Assembly: GCA_958267355.1 (NCBI GenBank)
Contig: OY279575.1
Location: forward strand, 1,162,335-1,226,334
Direction: 5' to 3'
From: an uncultured Alphaproteobacteria bacterium
Lineage (GTDB): Bacteria; Pseudomonadota; Alphaproteobacteria; JALCBB01
DNA length: 64,000 nt
This document shows, piece by piece, positions 42,844 through 51,983 of this stretch (the stretch's first letter is position 1; each line of letters begins with the position of its first letter). The position numbers and the translations under genes were made by a program. The notes below the pieces were generated by a model, which was given only the letters and a program-made list of their open reading frames with translations, made no database searches and had not been told where the DNA came from.

Positions 42844-43362
42844 CTAAATCCGCCAACGCTCCAAATAGCGGGCTTCTACGCCGAAGAGTCGTTTTTTCTG
42901 CTCTACGGCTCCTTGAAAGCGTTTGTAGAAGCGCGTGGCAGAACGATTATTACGATCTACTGCCCAGACCATCCGCGAACAGCCACGATTCAAAGCGGCG
43001 TTTGCGACATAGCGCATTAGGGCAAATCCGATTCCCTGATTGCGATAGGGCTTGAGCACAAAGATTTCTTTCAAGAGCAAAGTTAAATCGCATTCTGAAG
43101 TCCAAAAAGTTTCGGCATAGAGCGCATAGCCCAAAGACACGCCGCGTTTATCCTTTGCCAAGATTGCGGCGTAGCCAGGGGCGCGATTTAAATAAACCGC
43201 CAAGCGACTGCGCAGAATTTCATCTGACAGGTGGCGTGTTGTGGCTGTGGCTCCGTAATGCTCGTAGGTAGCGCGTAGAAGCTTTACCAGATGGTCTAGG
43301 TCAGACTCCTGCACTTGCACAATCCGCACTTGTGTATTCTGCGCGTTCATTTTGTCCCCCAA
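42844..43362 (-). CDS. GNAT-family N-acetyltransferase
   Basis: A 172-residue GCN5-related acetyltransferase. The acetyl-CoA loop is in EIFVLKPYRNQGIGFALMRY (motif A, R/Q-x-x-G-x-G/A), followed by VANAALNRGCSRMVWAVDRN and NRSATRFYKRFQG (motif B). Substrate unknown; the layout resembles diamine acetyltransferase-like members. The start may be the second Met (residue 5). It lies downstream of aroC on the other side of a repeat spacer from the T3SS locus. Confidence 0.88.
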   Translation of the reverse strand: MGDKMNAQNTQVRIVQVQESDLDHLVKLLRATYEHYGATATTRHLSDEILRSRLAVYLNRAPGYAAILAKDKRGVSLGYALYAETFWTSECDLTLLLKEIFVLKPYRNQGIGFALMRYVANAALNRGCSRMVWAVDRNNRSATRFYKRFQGAVEQKKRLFGVEARYLERWRI

Positions 43363-43379
43363 CAGGCGCGGCTTTTCGC

Positions 43380-44504
43380 TTACGGACTTTCTTCCTCCAC
43401 CGAGGCAAGCGCACCACCTAGATTTCCGACCTGCCCGCGATGGCGCAACAGATGGTCAGCAAGAACCAGACTCATCATTGCCTCGCCAATTGGCACAGCG
43501 CGAATTCCAACGCACGGATCGTGCCGCCCCTTGGTTAGCACTTCTGCATTCTTGCCATCTTGTTGCACTGAACGCAAAGTGCGGGGTAAAGACGAAGTGG
43601 GTTTTAACGCGAAGCGAGCTACAATTTCGGCACCTGTAGAAATCCCGCCCAAGATTCCGCCTGCGTTGTTAGAAAGAAACTGCACTCCGCTGTTGCTTGT
43701 GCGCATTTCGTCGGCGTTTTCTTCTCCGCGCAAACGAGCGGCGGAAAAGCCCGCGCCGATTTCTACGCCTTTGACTGCATTGATGGAGATTAACGCCTTG
43801 GCTAAATCAGCATCCAATCGGTCATAGACTGGCTCACCCAGCCCTGCAGGAATACCCCGTGCCCGTACTTCTACAATGGCACCAAGCGATGAATTGTCTT
43901 TGCGAGTGGCTTCTAGGGCTTTTTCCCAACGTTGTACGGCTTGTTTGTCGTGGCAAAAAAACGGACTTTCATGCGGCTTGTATAGATCCGCTGATTGTCC
44001 ATCTGCGGCATCACCGCCTAGCTCAACCAATGCGCCCCAAACTTCTACTGCTGGGCCTAACAGATGATGCAAGACCTGCAGGGCGACAGCTCCTGCGGCG
44101 ACGCGGATAGCTGTCTCACGCGCACTGGAACGCCCACCGCCCCGTGGGTCACGAATGCCGTATTTCTCTTGCCAAGACCAATCTGCATGGGCAGGACGAA
44201 ATTTCTGAGCGATTGCGTCGTAGTCTTTACTTCGTGCGTCTTTGTTGGCGATGATAAACGCCAAGGGATGACCTGTAGTTTTTCCTTCGTAGAGTCCTGA
44301 TAGAAACTCTATCGTGTCGTCTTCGCGGCGTTGGGTGACAAACTTGGACGAACCAGGCTTGCGTTTATCTAAAGCCGACTGCACTGCCGCTATATCCAGC
44401 ACCATATTCGGAGGCAAACCATCTAGTACTCCGCCGATGGCAGAGCCATGACTTTCGCCCCAGCTTTGCAGGGTGAGTCTTTGTCCGAGCAGATTGGCGG
44501 GCAC
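43380..44504 (-). CDS. aroC: Chorismate synthase
   Basis: The last shikimate pathway enzyme, which needs reduced FMN. The N-terminal LTLQSWGESHGSAIGGVLDG, the central DPRGGGRSSARETAIRVAAG, and the C-terminal RHDPCVGIRAVPIGEAM are signature motifs. Length 374 is normal. It is followed by a GNAT gene and preceded by fabI on the same strand with 22 bp between. Chorismate made here feeds the mutase at 51157. Confidence 0.97.
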   Translation of the reverse strand: MPANLLGQRLTLQSWGESHGSAIGGVLDGLPPNMVLDIAAVQSALDKRKPGSSKFVTQRREDDTIEFLSGLYEGKTTGHPLAFIIANKDARSKDYDAIAQKFRPAHADWSWQEKYGIRDPRGGGRSSARETAIRVAAGAVALQVLHHLLGPAVEVWGALVELGGDAADGQSADLYKPHESPFFCHDKQAVQRWEKALEATRKDNSSLGAIVEVRARGIPAGLGEPVYDRLDADLAKALISINAVKGVEIGAGFSAARLRGEENADEMRTSNSGVQFLSNNAGGILGGISTGAEIVARFALKPTSSLPRTLRSVQQDGKNAEVLTKGRHDPCVGIRAVPIGEAMMSLVLADHLLRHRGQVGNLGGALASVEEESP

Positions 44505-44526
44505 GGTGTGCGCTGGTCTATTCTTT

Positions 44527-45429
44527 TTACTCCTTGGCGGAGCTATTCATCTCAGCAAGAAGCGCGTGATTTTCGTCGATTGCATCTACCGATAGCATAC
44601 CGACTGTGTGGTATCCGCTGTCTACATGGTGTACTTCGCCTGTTACCCCCATTGCAAGCGGAGAAAGCAAATACAACGCCGCAGAGCCGACTTGTTCGTG
44701 GCTGACATTCCGCCTAAGCGGTGCGTTATTCTCGTTCCACTTCATAATGTAGCGAAAGTCTCCGATGGCTGACGCGGCAAGAGTCTTTACAGGTCCTGCT
44801 GACAGGGCATTGACCCGAATACCGCGTCCGCCCAAGTCGGCGGCGAGATAGCGCACAGACGCTTCTAACGCGGCTTTTGCGACTCCCATTACATTGTAGT
44901 GCGGCATTACGCGTTCTGAGCCGTAATAGGTAAGAGTTAGAACACTGGCTCCATCGCTCAGGTGTGGCTCACAGGCGGCAACGAGCGAAGTTAGGCTATG
45001 GCAAGAAATTTCCATTGCCCGCAGAAAGTTTTCGCGTCCGACATCTAGGTATCGTCCGCGCAGGTCTTCCTTTGCTGCCCAAGCTGCGCCATGGACGACA
45101 AAATCAATTTTGCCCCATTCTTTGGCTAAGGTGTTTGCGATTGTGTCTCTATCTTCGGCGTGGGTGATATCGGCTTGAAAGATATGCTTTGCCCCGACCG
45201 ACTCGGCAAGCGGAACGACTCGCTTAGCGATTTGCTCTACTTGGTAGGTGAAGGCGCATTCGCCTCCTTGAGCTGCTACGGCTCGTGCGATAGCCCAAGC
45301 GATTGAGCGATCATTGGCGACTCCGGTGATGAGTCCGCGCTTGCCCTGCATCAGGCTACCGACAGGAAAGTCTGATTGCTCCACGGCTTTGTCCTCAAGG
45401 TTTGGCGTATGTCTGCGGAATATCTCCAC
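44527..45429 (-). CDS. fabI: Enoyl-[acyl-carrier-protein] reductase (NADH)
   Basis: A short-chain dehydrogenase-type FabI that completes each fatty acid elongation round. KRGLITGVANDRSIAWAIAR is the NADH site. The catalytic Tyr and Lys are in TYYGSERVMPHYNVMGVAKA (Tyr-x6-Lys pattern), and NALSAGPVKTLAAS follows. The frame gives 300 residues; family alignment would start near SLMQGKRG, so an internal start (for example GTG or ATG about 16-26 codons in) is possible. The neighbourhood aroC-fabI-pdxH is common in alphaproteobacteria. Confidence 0.95.
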   Translation of the reverse strand: MEIFRRHTPNLEDKAVEQSDFPVGSLMQGKRGLITGVANDRSIAWAIARAVAAQGGECAFTYQVEQIAKRVVPLAESVGAKHIFQADITHAEDRDTIANTLAKEWGKIDFVVHGAAWAAKEDLRGRYLDVGRENFLRAMEISCHSLTSLVAACEPHLSDGASVLTLTYYGSERVMPHYNVMGVAKAALEASVRYLAADLGGRGIRVNALSAGPVKTLAASAIGDFRYIMKWNENNAPLRRNVSHEQVGSAALYLLSPLAMGVTGEVHHVDSGYHTVGMLSVDAIDENHALLAEMNSSAKE

Positions 45430-45512
45430 TCTACAATGAAGCGGGCGTTAAGGCAAAGAGCTAGGGGTTTGAAGTTTGCACGGCGTATGGGCAAGCCGTA
45501 TAGTTAAACGCT

Positions 45513-46250
45513 ATGAAAAGCGTACGCGGCACAGCGGCGAAGGCCAGAGCAAAAACTGGAGCCACTCGCACAAAAGCGGCTCGCACGAAAGCGACTCGTA
45601 CGAAGAAAAGCTCCGCCAAGCAGACTGTCTTGCCTGCGCGGAATGTATATCCGCGTTTATTGGCTCGTCCGCCTGCTACGCCATCGGATTTGTTTTCCCG
45701 TTGGTTTCGCGAAGCACAGGGCAGTGAGATTTCTGATGCGAATGCAATGACTCTCGCTACTGTTGAAGCAAACGGAACCATTGCCGCACGAATTGTTCTG
45801 CTAAAAGACGCGCAGGATGATTTGTATACTTTCTACACCAACAGCCGAAGCCGCAAGGGACGCGCCCTAGCCCACGAACCCCGTGCGGCTTTGTTGTTTC
45901 ATTGGAAATCCCTACGCCGTCAAGTGCGCCTAGAGGGAAAAGTTCGCGCTGTTTCGGCGGCGACAGCGGATGCATATTTCGCAACTCGTCCGCGTGGAGC
46001 GCAAATTGGTGCTTGGGCGAGTCAGCAGTCGCGGGGTCAGGCAAACGGCAGACGCGGATTAGAACAACGCACTACTGCAATTGAAAAGCGTTTTGCGGGC
46101 AAGCCTGTACCGCGTCCGCCCTACTGGTCGGGTTATGGACTCCACGCCACGCGGATTGAATTTTGGAACGAAGGACAATTCCGCCTGCACGAGCGGGTTG
46201 AATATCGCAAGGTGAGTGGTGTGTGGCGTTGGCGGCGTTTAGATCCTTGA
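45513..46250 (+). CDS. pdxH: Pyridoxamine 5'-phosphate oxidase
   Basis: It makes pyridoxal 5'-phosphate with FMN. DLFSRWFREAQ, NAMTLATVEANGTIAARIVL, FYTNSRSRKGRALA, AALLFHWKSLRRQVRLEGKV and WSGYGLHATRIEFW are family motifs. The first 40 residues (TKAARTKATRTKKS) are a Lys/Arg/Thr-rich repeat built on 15-bp units and are not part of the enzyme core; without them length is about 205, as expected. It is divergent from fabI. Confidence 0.95.
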   Translation: MKSVRGTAAKARAKTGATRTKAARTKATRTKKSSAKQTVLPARNVYPRLLARPPATPSDLFSRWFREAQGSEISDANAMTLATVEANGTIAARIVLLKDAQDDLYTFYTNSRSRKGRALAHEPRAALLFHWKSLRRQVRLEGKVRAVSAATADAYFATRPRGAQIGAWASQQSRGQANGRRGLEQRTTAIEKRFAGKPVPRPPYWSGYGLHATRIEFWNEGQFRLHERVEYRKVSGVWRWRRLDP

Positions 46251-46288
46251 GCTGTTTTGTGGTGTGCGAATTCTTCTTGTGCTGTTCT

Positions 46289-46468
46289 TAAGATGCATTG
46301 AAGGGTTAAGGTGAGCTGAAAAGCTAAGATGCACTGAAGGTTTAAGATGAGCTGAAAGGTTAGGGTACGCTGAAAGGTTAGGGTACGCTGAAAGGTTAGG
46401 GTACGTTGAAAGGTTAAGATGCGTTGAAAGGCTAAGATGCACTGAAAATTTAAGATGAGCTGAAAGGT
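46289..46468. repeat. 18-bp tandem repeat, ten units
   Basis: Ten consecutive 18-bp units begin TAAGATG or TAGGGTA and end GAAAGGT, covering 46289-46468 without gaps. Every unit starts with TAA or TAG in the same plus-strand frame. The array ends 14 bp before the GTG start of the cation efflux gene and probably lies in its leader. Confidence 0.95.
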
Positions 46469-46482
46469 GAGTTGTAAAGCAG

Positions 46483-47403
46483 GTGACTCGTAGAACAAAA
46501 ATACCGCGTCGTGTGAGCGAAGAAGAGCGGCTTCTACGCCGTGTGACTTTTGCTTCGTTGGTTGTTGCGGGTGGTTTGATAATTCTGAAGGCGATAGCGT
46601 GGATGGCGACGGGTTCGGTGGCGATGCTGGGCTCACTATTGGACTCGTGCCTAGACTTTTTAGCTTCGTGCGGAGCGGCATTTAGTGTTCGCCTTGCTCT
46701 GCGTGCTGAAGATCCCGACCACCGCTTCGGACACGGCAAGGCAGAAGCCATTGCGGCTTTCATTCAGGCGGGTTTGGTGTTGTTGAGTGCGGTGTGGATT
46801 ATTCAAGAGTCTTTTGTGCGTATGCTGGCGGGCGGGATAGAAATTCCGTATGGCGTGATTGGAGTCATTGTTTCTTTGATTGCTTTGGCTGCGACTGTGG
46901 GTTTGGTGTTGTATCAAAAATATGTTTTGAGCCGCGTGGAGTCGCTTGCTGTCAAAGCGGATTCGTTGCACTACTTGAGTGATATTTTTGGCAATGGTTT
47001 GGTGCTGGTGGCGTTTCTTGCGAGTGGTATGGGTTTGACTTGGGCGGATCCGCTTGGCGGATTGGCTGTGGCGGGTTGGCTTTTGTGGTCGGCGCGTGAA
47101 ATTGCGATTGAAGCTTTGGACACCTTAATGGATCGCGAGCTGGAAGCTGAAGATCGTGAAGAAATTTTGCGTTTGGTGCGGGCTCGTTCTGAAGTGTTGA
47201 ATGTGGTGCGTTTGCGTACGCGGCGGGCTGGTCGGCGTAAGTTTATGGAAGTCCGCGTAGCCCTTGACGGAGCTATGCGTTTATATCGCGGACAAGCTGT
47301 CGCGGCGGGCATAGCGTCTGACTTAGAAGCGGCGTTTCGCGGAGCTGATGTAACTGTGTCGCTTGCTGCCTACGATGGAAGCGAGGAGAAAGAATTTGTC
47401 TAG
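46483..47403 (+). CDS. Cation diffusion facilitator (FieF-like)
   Basis: A 306-residue inner-membrane metal exporter, starting at GTG. Six transmembrane helices are visible. SLLDSCLDFLAS in helix II and HYLSDIFGNGLV in helix V give the metal site Asp/His residues, and DPDHRFGHGKAEA marks the family. The C-terminal cytoplasmic domain (EVLNVVRLRTRRAGRRKFME) follows. It exports divalent metals such as Zn or Fe; the ion is not fixed by sequence. Confidence 0.92.
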   Translation: MTRRTKIPRRVSEEERLLRRVTFASLVVAGGLIILKAIAWMATGSVAMLGSLLDSCLDFLASCGAAFSVRLALRAEDPDHRFGHGKAEAIAAFIQAGLVLLSAVWIIQESFVRMLAGGIEIPYGVIGVIVSLIALAATVGLVLYQKYVLSRVESLAVKADSLHYLSDIFGNGLVLVAFLASGMGLTWADPLGGLAVAGWLLWSAREIAIEALDTLMDRELEAEDREEILRLVRARSEVLNVVRLRTRRAGRRKFMEVRVALDGAMRLYRGQAVAAGIASDLEAAFRGADVTVSLAAYDGSEEKEFV

Positions 47404-48643
47404 CCGCGAGCCTGAAGACCCAGAAGCGGCGGAAACTGCTGAGAGACAAATAGACTTGGCGCAAGTTTCTGCCCGTAAGGGCTTAGCGGATTCTGCACTG
47501 ACTCGCTCTGTACCGACTCGTTCTGCACTAGCTCGTTCTGTACTGGCTGGTTCTGTACTAATTCGCTTTGGGCGGGGCTTGGTGCGTTTGTGGCGGGCTT
47601 GGCTTGATATGGGTGTGCGGCGGTGGCGGCGGCGCAAGTGGCTATGGATTGGCTTGGCGGCGAGTGGTTTGGGTTTAGCGGTGCTGGTCTGGGTTGCGGT
47701 TTATCTTTGGACGACAAACTACATTGACGAGCGAATTGCCGACTTACTTGCGGGAGCTCAAGCCGTGGGCTGGCAGATTTCGTATGAAACAATTGAAGGT
47801 GGTGGGTTTCCGTTTTTTGTGTCGCGGCGGTTTATAGGCTTACAGGCTGAGCAGGAAGACTTGTTTCGCTTGGCGAGCCCTGACCCTGAAATGCGTCTCT
47901 CTATTGTTCGTCCGAGCCAAGCCCGTTTGCTCTGGAGTGCCTTGCATATACAAGATGTTCAGTTTGGCGTGGGGGGATTTGATTTCGCGACAGGCGAGTC
48001 GCAGTTAGACTTGCACCAGCCGCCATATGAAGGAACAGCAGAAGTTGTACTTGTCTTGCGTGATTTTTCTGTTGTGCCGACTACGTTGGTATTGCCGCAG
48101 GCTATTCCTGCTTTGCGGGCGAAGGTTTTAACCGCAAGTCTGCGCGGAGCTGTGCCAGAAGAAGCGCACACTCTATCGTTTCGCTTTGGTGCTGAAGGGG
48201 TTACCAGTGCGACCAACACGGAGTCGGAGCGTGATTTTTCTTTATCAGGAAAACTTTATGGCCCACTGCCGCAAGGGCTTGCTTCTTTATGGTTAGCGGC
48301 GTGGCGGGACAGTGGCGGCTACTTAGAACTTGACCAAGTGCGCTTTGCTTCGGGAGCGGCTACCATCACGGCTCGTGGCTCACTGACTTTAGACCGAGAA
48401 AATTATCCGCTTGGCACGGGGCATTTTATCTTCTCGGGCGGAGCAGAACTTTTAGACTCACTTGATATGTCAGGACAAGCCGAACCGACAGCACCCATAG
48501 AAACAGAATCAGAATCAAAACAAGAAGCAGAAGCAAAACAAGAAGCCGAGCCAGCTTTAGAATTAGAATTCGCTTGGCGTGCCCAGAATGGCACGCTGTA
48601 TGTCAACGATATTCCGCTCTTTCGCCTCCGCCCCCTTTTCTAG
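47396..48643 (+). CDS. DUF2125 family protein
   Basis: About 415 residues from a TTG at 47396, chosen because GGAG lies nine bases before and the start overlaps the previous stop; the frame is open back to 47363. A Ser/Ala/Leu/Arg repeat (about 35-60, 15-bp units) precedes a transmembrane helix (WIGLAASGLGLAVLVWVAVY). The envelope domain that follows has ETIEGGGFPFFVSRRF and NDIPLFRL, typical of alphaproteobacterial DUF2125. Function unknown; often found beside tyrA, as here. Confidence 0.85.
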   Translation: MSSREPEDPEAAETAERQIDLAQVSARKGLADSALTRSVPTRSALARSVLAGSVLIRFGRGLVRLWRAWLDMGVRRWRRRKWLWIGLAASGLGLAVLVWVAVYLWTTNYIDERIADLLAGAQAVGWQISYETIEGGGFPFFVSRRFIGLQAEQEDLFRLASPDPEMRLSIVRPSQARLLWSALHIQDVQFGVGGFDFATGESQLDLHQPPYEGTAEVVLVLRDFSVVPTTLVLPQAIPALRAKVLTASLRGAVPEEAHTLSFRFGAEGVTSATNTESERDFSLSGKLYGPLPQGLASLWLAAWRDSGGYLELDQVRFASGAATITARGSLTLDRENYPLGTGHFIFSGGAELLDSLDMSGQAEPTAPIETESESKQEAEAKQEAEPALELEFAWRAQNGTLYVNDIPLFRLRPLF

Positions 48644-48656
48644 CCCCTTCGGGGCT
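48642..48656 (+). terminator. GC-rich hairpin after DUF2125 gene
   Basis: AGCCCC-TTC-GGGGCT is a perfect 6-bp stem starting inside the stop codon, followed by TTTAC. The T-run is short, so termination would be weak. It overlaps the first unit of the 95-bp repeat. Confidence 0.5.
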
Positions 48657-48930
48657 TTACAATTGCGAAGTGATGCACTTGCACTTCAAAGCAAAGCTTG
48701 GTGCATAGACCACTACGTGAATTCCCCTTCGTAGTTTAAGGATACGGAGCTTTACACTTGCTAAGTGGCGCACTTCCCTTCAAAGCAAAGCTTGGTGCAT
48801 AGACCACTACGTGAATTCCCCTTCGTAATTTAAGGATACGGGGCTTACATTTGCTAAGTGGCGCACTTGCACTTCAAAGCAAAGCTTGGTGCATAGACCA
48901 CTGCGTGAATTTTCCTTCCGAGTTTAATGC
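48651..48930. repeat. 95-bp tandem repeat, three units
   Basis: Units at 48651-48745, 48746-48839 and 48840-48930 are about 90% identical. Each contains CTTCAAAGCAAAGCTTGGTG and ACCACTACGTGAATT and a GGGGCTTTAC start. The array fills the spacer between convergent genes (DUF2125 and tyrA). It is much longer per unit than the other repeats of the window. Confidence 0.93.
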
Positions 48931-48938
48931 AGACTGTA

Positions 48939-50033
48939 CTATTTTTTCTTCGTGCTTTTCTTCGCGCTTTTCTTTACTGTTTTTCGCGTTTTCGTCTTTG
49001 GCTTCTTTTTAGCCTTGGTATTGCGCGGACGACTCACAGACTCCGCACCAAGCCGCTTGGCTTCGCGTGTGTCAAAAACACCTGCTTGCCCTGCCCGCTC
49101 AATTTCGTGGCGGAACCCCTTCGCCTCGGTAAAGATTTTATGCAGTGTAGCTCCATCGCTCTGCTCTACGGCGGTGGCGAGTTTATCTAAAGCGGCACGA
49201 TACGCCCCCAGCGAGTGCAACAAAGACTCGCGATTGCGCAAAAAGACATCGCGCCACATCACAGGATCACTTGCGGCAATCCGTGTGAAGTCGCGAAATC
49301 CACTTGCTGAATAGCGAGCGATTTTCTTGTCGTCATCTACTCCGCCTTTGTGGTGCAGGGCTGTGAAGACCAAGGCATAAGAAACGGCATGCGGCAAATG
49401 CGAAGTGAGTCCTAAAATTCTATCGTGTTCTTCGGCTGAAACAATTTCTACCCGCGAGCCGAAAGCCCGCCATAAAGCTACTACCTTGTTGCGAGCTCCT
49501 GCCGCTGTGTTCTTGTGCGGCACAACCAGACAGTAGCGATCCAGAAACAGAGTTGAAAAACCTGCGGCGGGACCACTTTTCTCTGTACCTGCCAAGGGGT
49601 GTGCTGGAACCAGCAATTCAGGACTTGGCAAGAGTCGGGCTAAATCGGCGACTCCGCCTTTGACACTGCCGACATCGCTGACAATTGTGCGCTTCGTCAA
49701 GCACGGCACAAGCGGAGTCAGTGCTGCTTCATAAGCACTCAAAGGAGTCGCCAAAAGCAACAGGTCAAGTTCGGGCACTTGTGTGCAATCTATTGCCTTC
49801 CCCTTAGTAATCAAGTGCGTTCTATCGGCAAGCGATAAGTTCTGCACCTGTCGCAAGACCGAAGACGCACCATCAAAGGCATGGATTTCCCCTGCTGCTC
49901 CTGTTTCGCGCAAAGCCCGTGCCACCGAAGAGCCGATTAGCCCGAAGCCGACAATGCCGACACGGGCAAACAGGGGCTTTGCCAGATGTGGCAGGACAAG
50001 CTTGCCTGCTCCACTCTTTTTTGCAGGAGACAT
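48939..50033 (-). CDS. tyrA: Prephenate/arogenate dehydrogenase
   Basis: It oxidises prephenate or arogenate in tyrosine synthesis. The NAD site is GIVGFGLIGSS near residue 26; SDVGSVKGG, PAHPLAGTEKSGP and LTSHLPHAVSYAL contain the usual catalytic and substrate-binding residues. The last 30 residues are Lys/Thr/Ala-rich (KAKKKPKTKTRKTVKKS), a tail not needed for catalysis and similar to the CarD N-terminus. hisC and the chorismate mutase gene are directly upstream. Confidence 0.95.
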   Translation of the reverse strand: MSPAKKSGAGKLVLPHLAKPLFARVGIVGFGLIGSSVARALRETGAAGEIHAFDGASSVLRQVQNLSLADRTHLITKGKAIDCTQVPELDLLLLATPLSAYEAALTPLVPCLTKRTIVSDVGSVKGGVADLARLLPSPELLVPAHPLAGTEKSGPAAGFSTLFLDRYCLVVPHKNTAAGARNKVVALWRAFGSRVEIVSAEEHDRILGLTSHLPHAVSYALVFTALHHKGGVDDDKKIARYSASGFRDFTRIAASDPVMWRDVFLRNRESLLHSLGAYRAALDKLATAVEQSDGATLHKIFTEAKGFRHEIERAGQAGVFDTREAKRLGAESVSRPRNTKAKKKPKTKTRKTVKKSAKKSTKKK

Positions 50034-50045
50034 ATTAAACTTCTC

Positions 50046-51164
50046 TCAAACTTGGGCTTCTAAAACTGTGCGTAAAGTCTGCAGGGCTTTAGCACATTCT
50101 TCTTCTGTGCCGAGAGTTATCCGCAAGGAGTTTAACAAATCATAAGCCGCCAAGTCGCGCAAATATACTCCCTGTTCGGCGAGTTTTGCGGCGATATGCT
50201 TTCCTTCATACGGCGTATCAAAGAGCAAAAAGTTTCCGCCATCTTGCGGCGGTAGGGTTACGCCCAAACCGCTAAGACTTTCTAGTTCTGTACGCGCGAG
50301 CTGTCGCATCTTGTCGTTATGCAGACGCGATTTCTCTAGCCAACCGTCAGTGTCTTGCAAGGCGGCGATTGCCGCTCGTTCAGCAGGAAGCGAAATGTTA
50401 AACACACCACGGATACGATGCAAAGTTTCCGCGACCCGTTGCGGAGCATAAGCCCAACCAATTCGCAAACCTGCGAGTCCGTAGATTTTAGAGAAGGTAC
50501 GCAAGAGCACAAAATTTTTGCGCTCTTTCGCGCGCTTTAGGGCATGCGTCCATAGTGTGCCGTCGGTATATTCACTGTAGGCGCAATCCATTACCACCAG
50601 TGTATCGTCAGGAACAATCCGCAGGACTTCATCAACAGCTTGTGCATCAAGAGCTGTGCCGAGCGGATTTTCAGGGTTGGCAAAAAACACCACCTTCGGA
50701 GTCTGCTCCTTACATAGTGCGGCGAGCGACTCCAGCGACATACGCCGATTGGCTTCCAACCCAATCGCCCGCGGAACTCCCCGCACCGCCAGAGTTGCCA
50801 AGCGATGAACGATAAATCCGTGCTGGACATGCAACACGCAATCGCCTGTGTCGGCGTAGGCACGGACCAAAAGAGCGATTAGCTCATCCGAACCAGCCCC
50901 ACAAACCAACCGCTCAACGGGAAGCCCAAAGTGCTTACTCAAAGCCGTGGCTAAAGCGGCTCCACCGGGTGGCGGATAGCGATGGCTCCGCGCCACGGCT
51001 TCAGCCAGAGCCGCCTGCACACTCGGCGAAGCTCCAAACGGACTTTCATTAGAAGCCAAGCGCACGGGCTTGTCTGCCTTCTTACCGCCACCACTTTTTC
51101 CTGGCACATAGAGCGGAATTTCCTCCAACCCCGCCAACGGCTCAGGCTCTAACCCCCTACTCAT
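50046..51164 (-). CDS. hisC: Histidinol-phosphate / aromatic aminotransferase
   Basis: A class I/II aminotransferase of 372 residues. VRLASNESPFGASPSVQAAL at the N-terminus, the AGSDELIAL loop and the PLP lysine in RTFSKIYGLAGLRIGWAYAP identify HisC. Placed between chorismate mutase and tyrA, it probably also transaminates prephenate or aromatic keto acids. Its start overlaps the upstream gene by eight bases. Confidence 0.94.
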   Translation of the reverse strand: MSRGLEPEPLAGLEEIPLYVPGKSGGGKKADKPVRLASNESPFGASPSVQAALAEAVARSHRYPPPGGAALATALSKHFGLPVERLVCGAGSDELIALLVRAYADTGDCVLHVQHGFIVHRLATLAVRGVPRAIGLEANRRMSLESLAALCKEQTPKVVFFANPENPLGTALDAQAVDEVLRIVPDDTLVVMDCAYSEYTDGTLWTHALKRAKERKNFVLLRTFSKIYGLAGLRIGWAYAPQRVAETLHRIRGVFNISLPAERAAIAALQDTDGWLEKSRLHNDKMRQLARTELESLSGLGVTLPPQDGGNFLLFDTPYEGKHIAAKLAEQGVYLRDLAAYDLLNSLRITLGTEEECAKALQTLRTVLEAQV

Positions 51165-51966
51165 TGCCTAGCCCGCTTAATACCAACATTTTTCCTTGTT
51201 CGGGAATGATTCCGAGGCAATGCAAATCTATTTCACCTTCCAATTTAGTTTTGGGCGGATTTTGCCAACTTCTTTTCTGAAGAAACCAAAAAGTGTCTTC
51301 TTCTCCAGGCCATACCCTCCAACGATAAAGTTCGGCTTCCTGTTTAGGGTTAGAAAACCTTTTAAATTCCAAAGCCATAGCAGACTGCACCGCTACTTCA
51401 TTTTGAAGGTGAATTGCAACTAAAGCCCAATCCTGCCCCGAGGGTTCAGGTGATCTCTTAGCCACAAACCAATTTATAGCTAAACCTACTTCGTCATATA
51501 AGGCTTCGTGGACAAAGAGTTCTTTTGAGCCTATCAAAAGATGCCAATCCTCGTAGGCAATCGCAGCCACTGCCGAAGTGTTCGCCGTATCCGTGTTTGC
51601 AAGTGCTTCTTTTGCAGTATGTGTTGGAGAAAAATTAATGGCGTTTCCAAAGTGTGCCCGTACTGTTGCTTCATGCTTTTGTTCAGCATAGATAGTCAGG
51701 CGCGATTGACTTGCAACCGAGTCAGCATAAATCGCCCGCCAAATTCTCCGTACCCGTTGTTCGGTCAGTGCCCCACCCGCTGAACGCACTTGGTTGCACA
51801 GCTCACGCAAATGCTCTGCTTCCCGTGCGGGTCTCCAAGGCGAGCCTTCGCCCTTGGCTTTGTAAATTTCTGCGGCTTTTTCGGCGCGTTGTTGAAAGAG
51901 CTTTAAAAGCTCCGAGTCCAGTGCGTCTATATCTCTGCGCAAGTCGTCAAGCTTTGAGTTAGACAT
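51157..51966 (-). CDS. Chorismate mutase
   Basis: A 269-residue protein. The N-terminal 90 residues are an AroQ-type mutase (LDDLRRDIDALDSELLKLFQ, QRAEKAAEIYKAKGEGSPWR, PAREAEHLREL). The C-terminal 170 residues look like a decayed or specialised regulatory part with HLLIGSKELFVHEAL and WPGEEDTFWFLQKRSW, as in alphaproteobacterial chorismate mutases that precede hisC-tyrA. It lacks prephenate dehydratase motifs. It converts chorismate to prephenate for PheA and TyrA. Confidence 0.88.
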   Translation of the reverse strand: MSNSKLDDLRRDIDALDSELLKLFQQRAEKAAEIYKAKGEGSPWRPAREAEHLRELCNQVRSAGGALTEQRVRRIWRAIYADSVASQSRLTIYAEQKHEATVRAHFGNAINFSPTHTAKEALANTDTANTSAVAAIAYEDWHLLIGSKELFVHEALYDEVGLAINWFVAKRSPEPSGQDWALVAIHLQNEVAVQSAMALEFKRFSNPKQEAELYRWRVWPGEEDTFWFLQKRSWQNPPKTKLEGEIDLHCLGIIPEQGKMLVLSGLGNE

Positions 51967-51983
51967 AAAAACCCTATTGCACC

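Noticed and set aside
46133..46763. Minus-strand frames with NFQCILAFQ-type peptide repeats
   Set aside because: They are translations of the 18-bp non-coding array and of pdxH/efflux antisense; no start or family support.
48651..48930. Insertion sequence or MITE remnant
   Set aside because: No terminal inverted repeats, target duplications or transposase; it is a head-to-tail tandem array.
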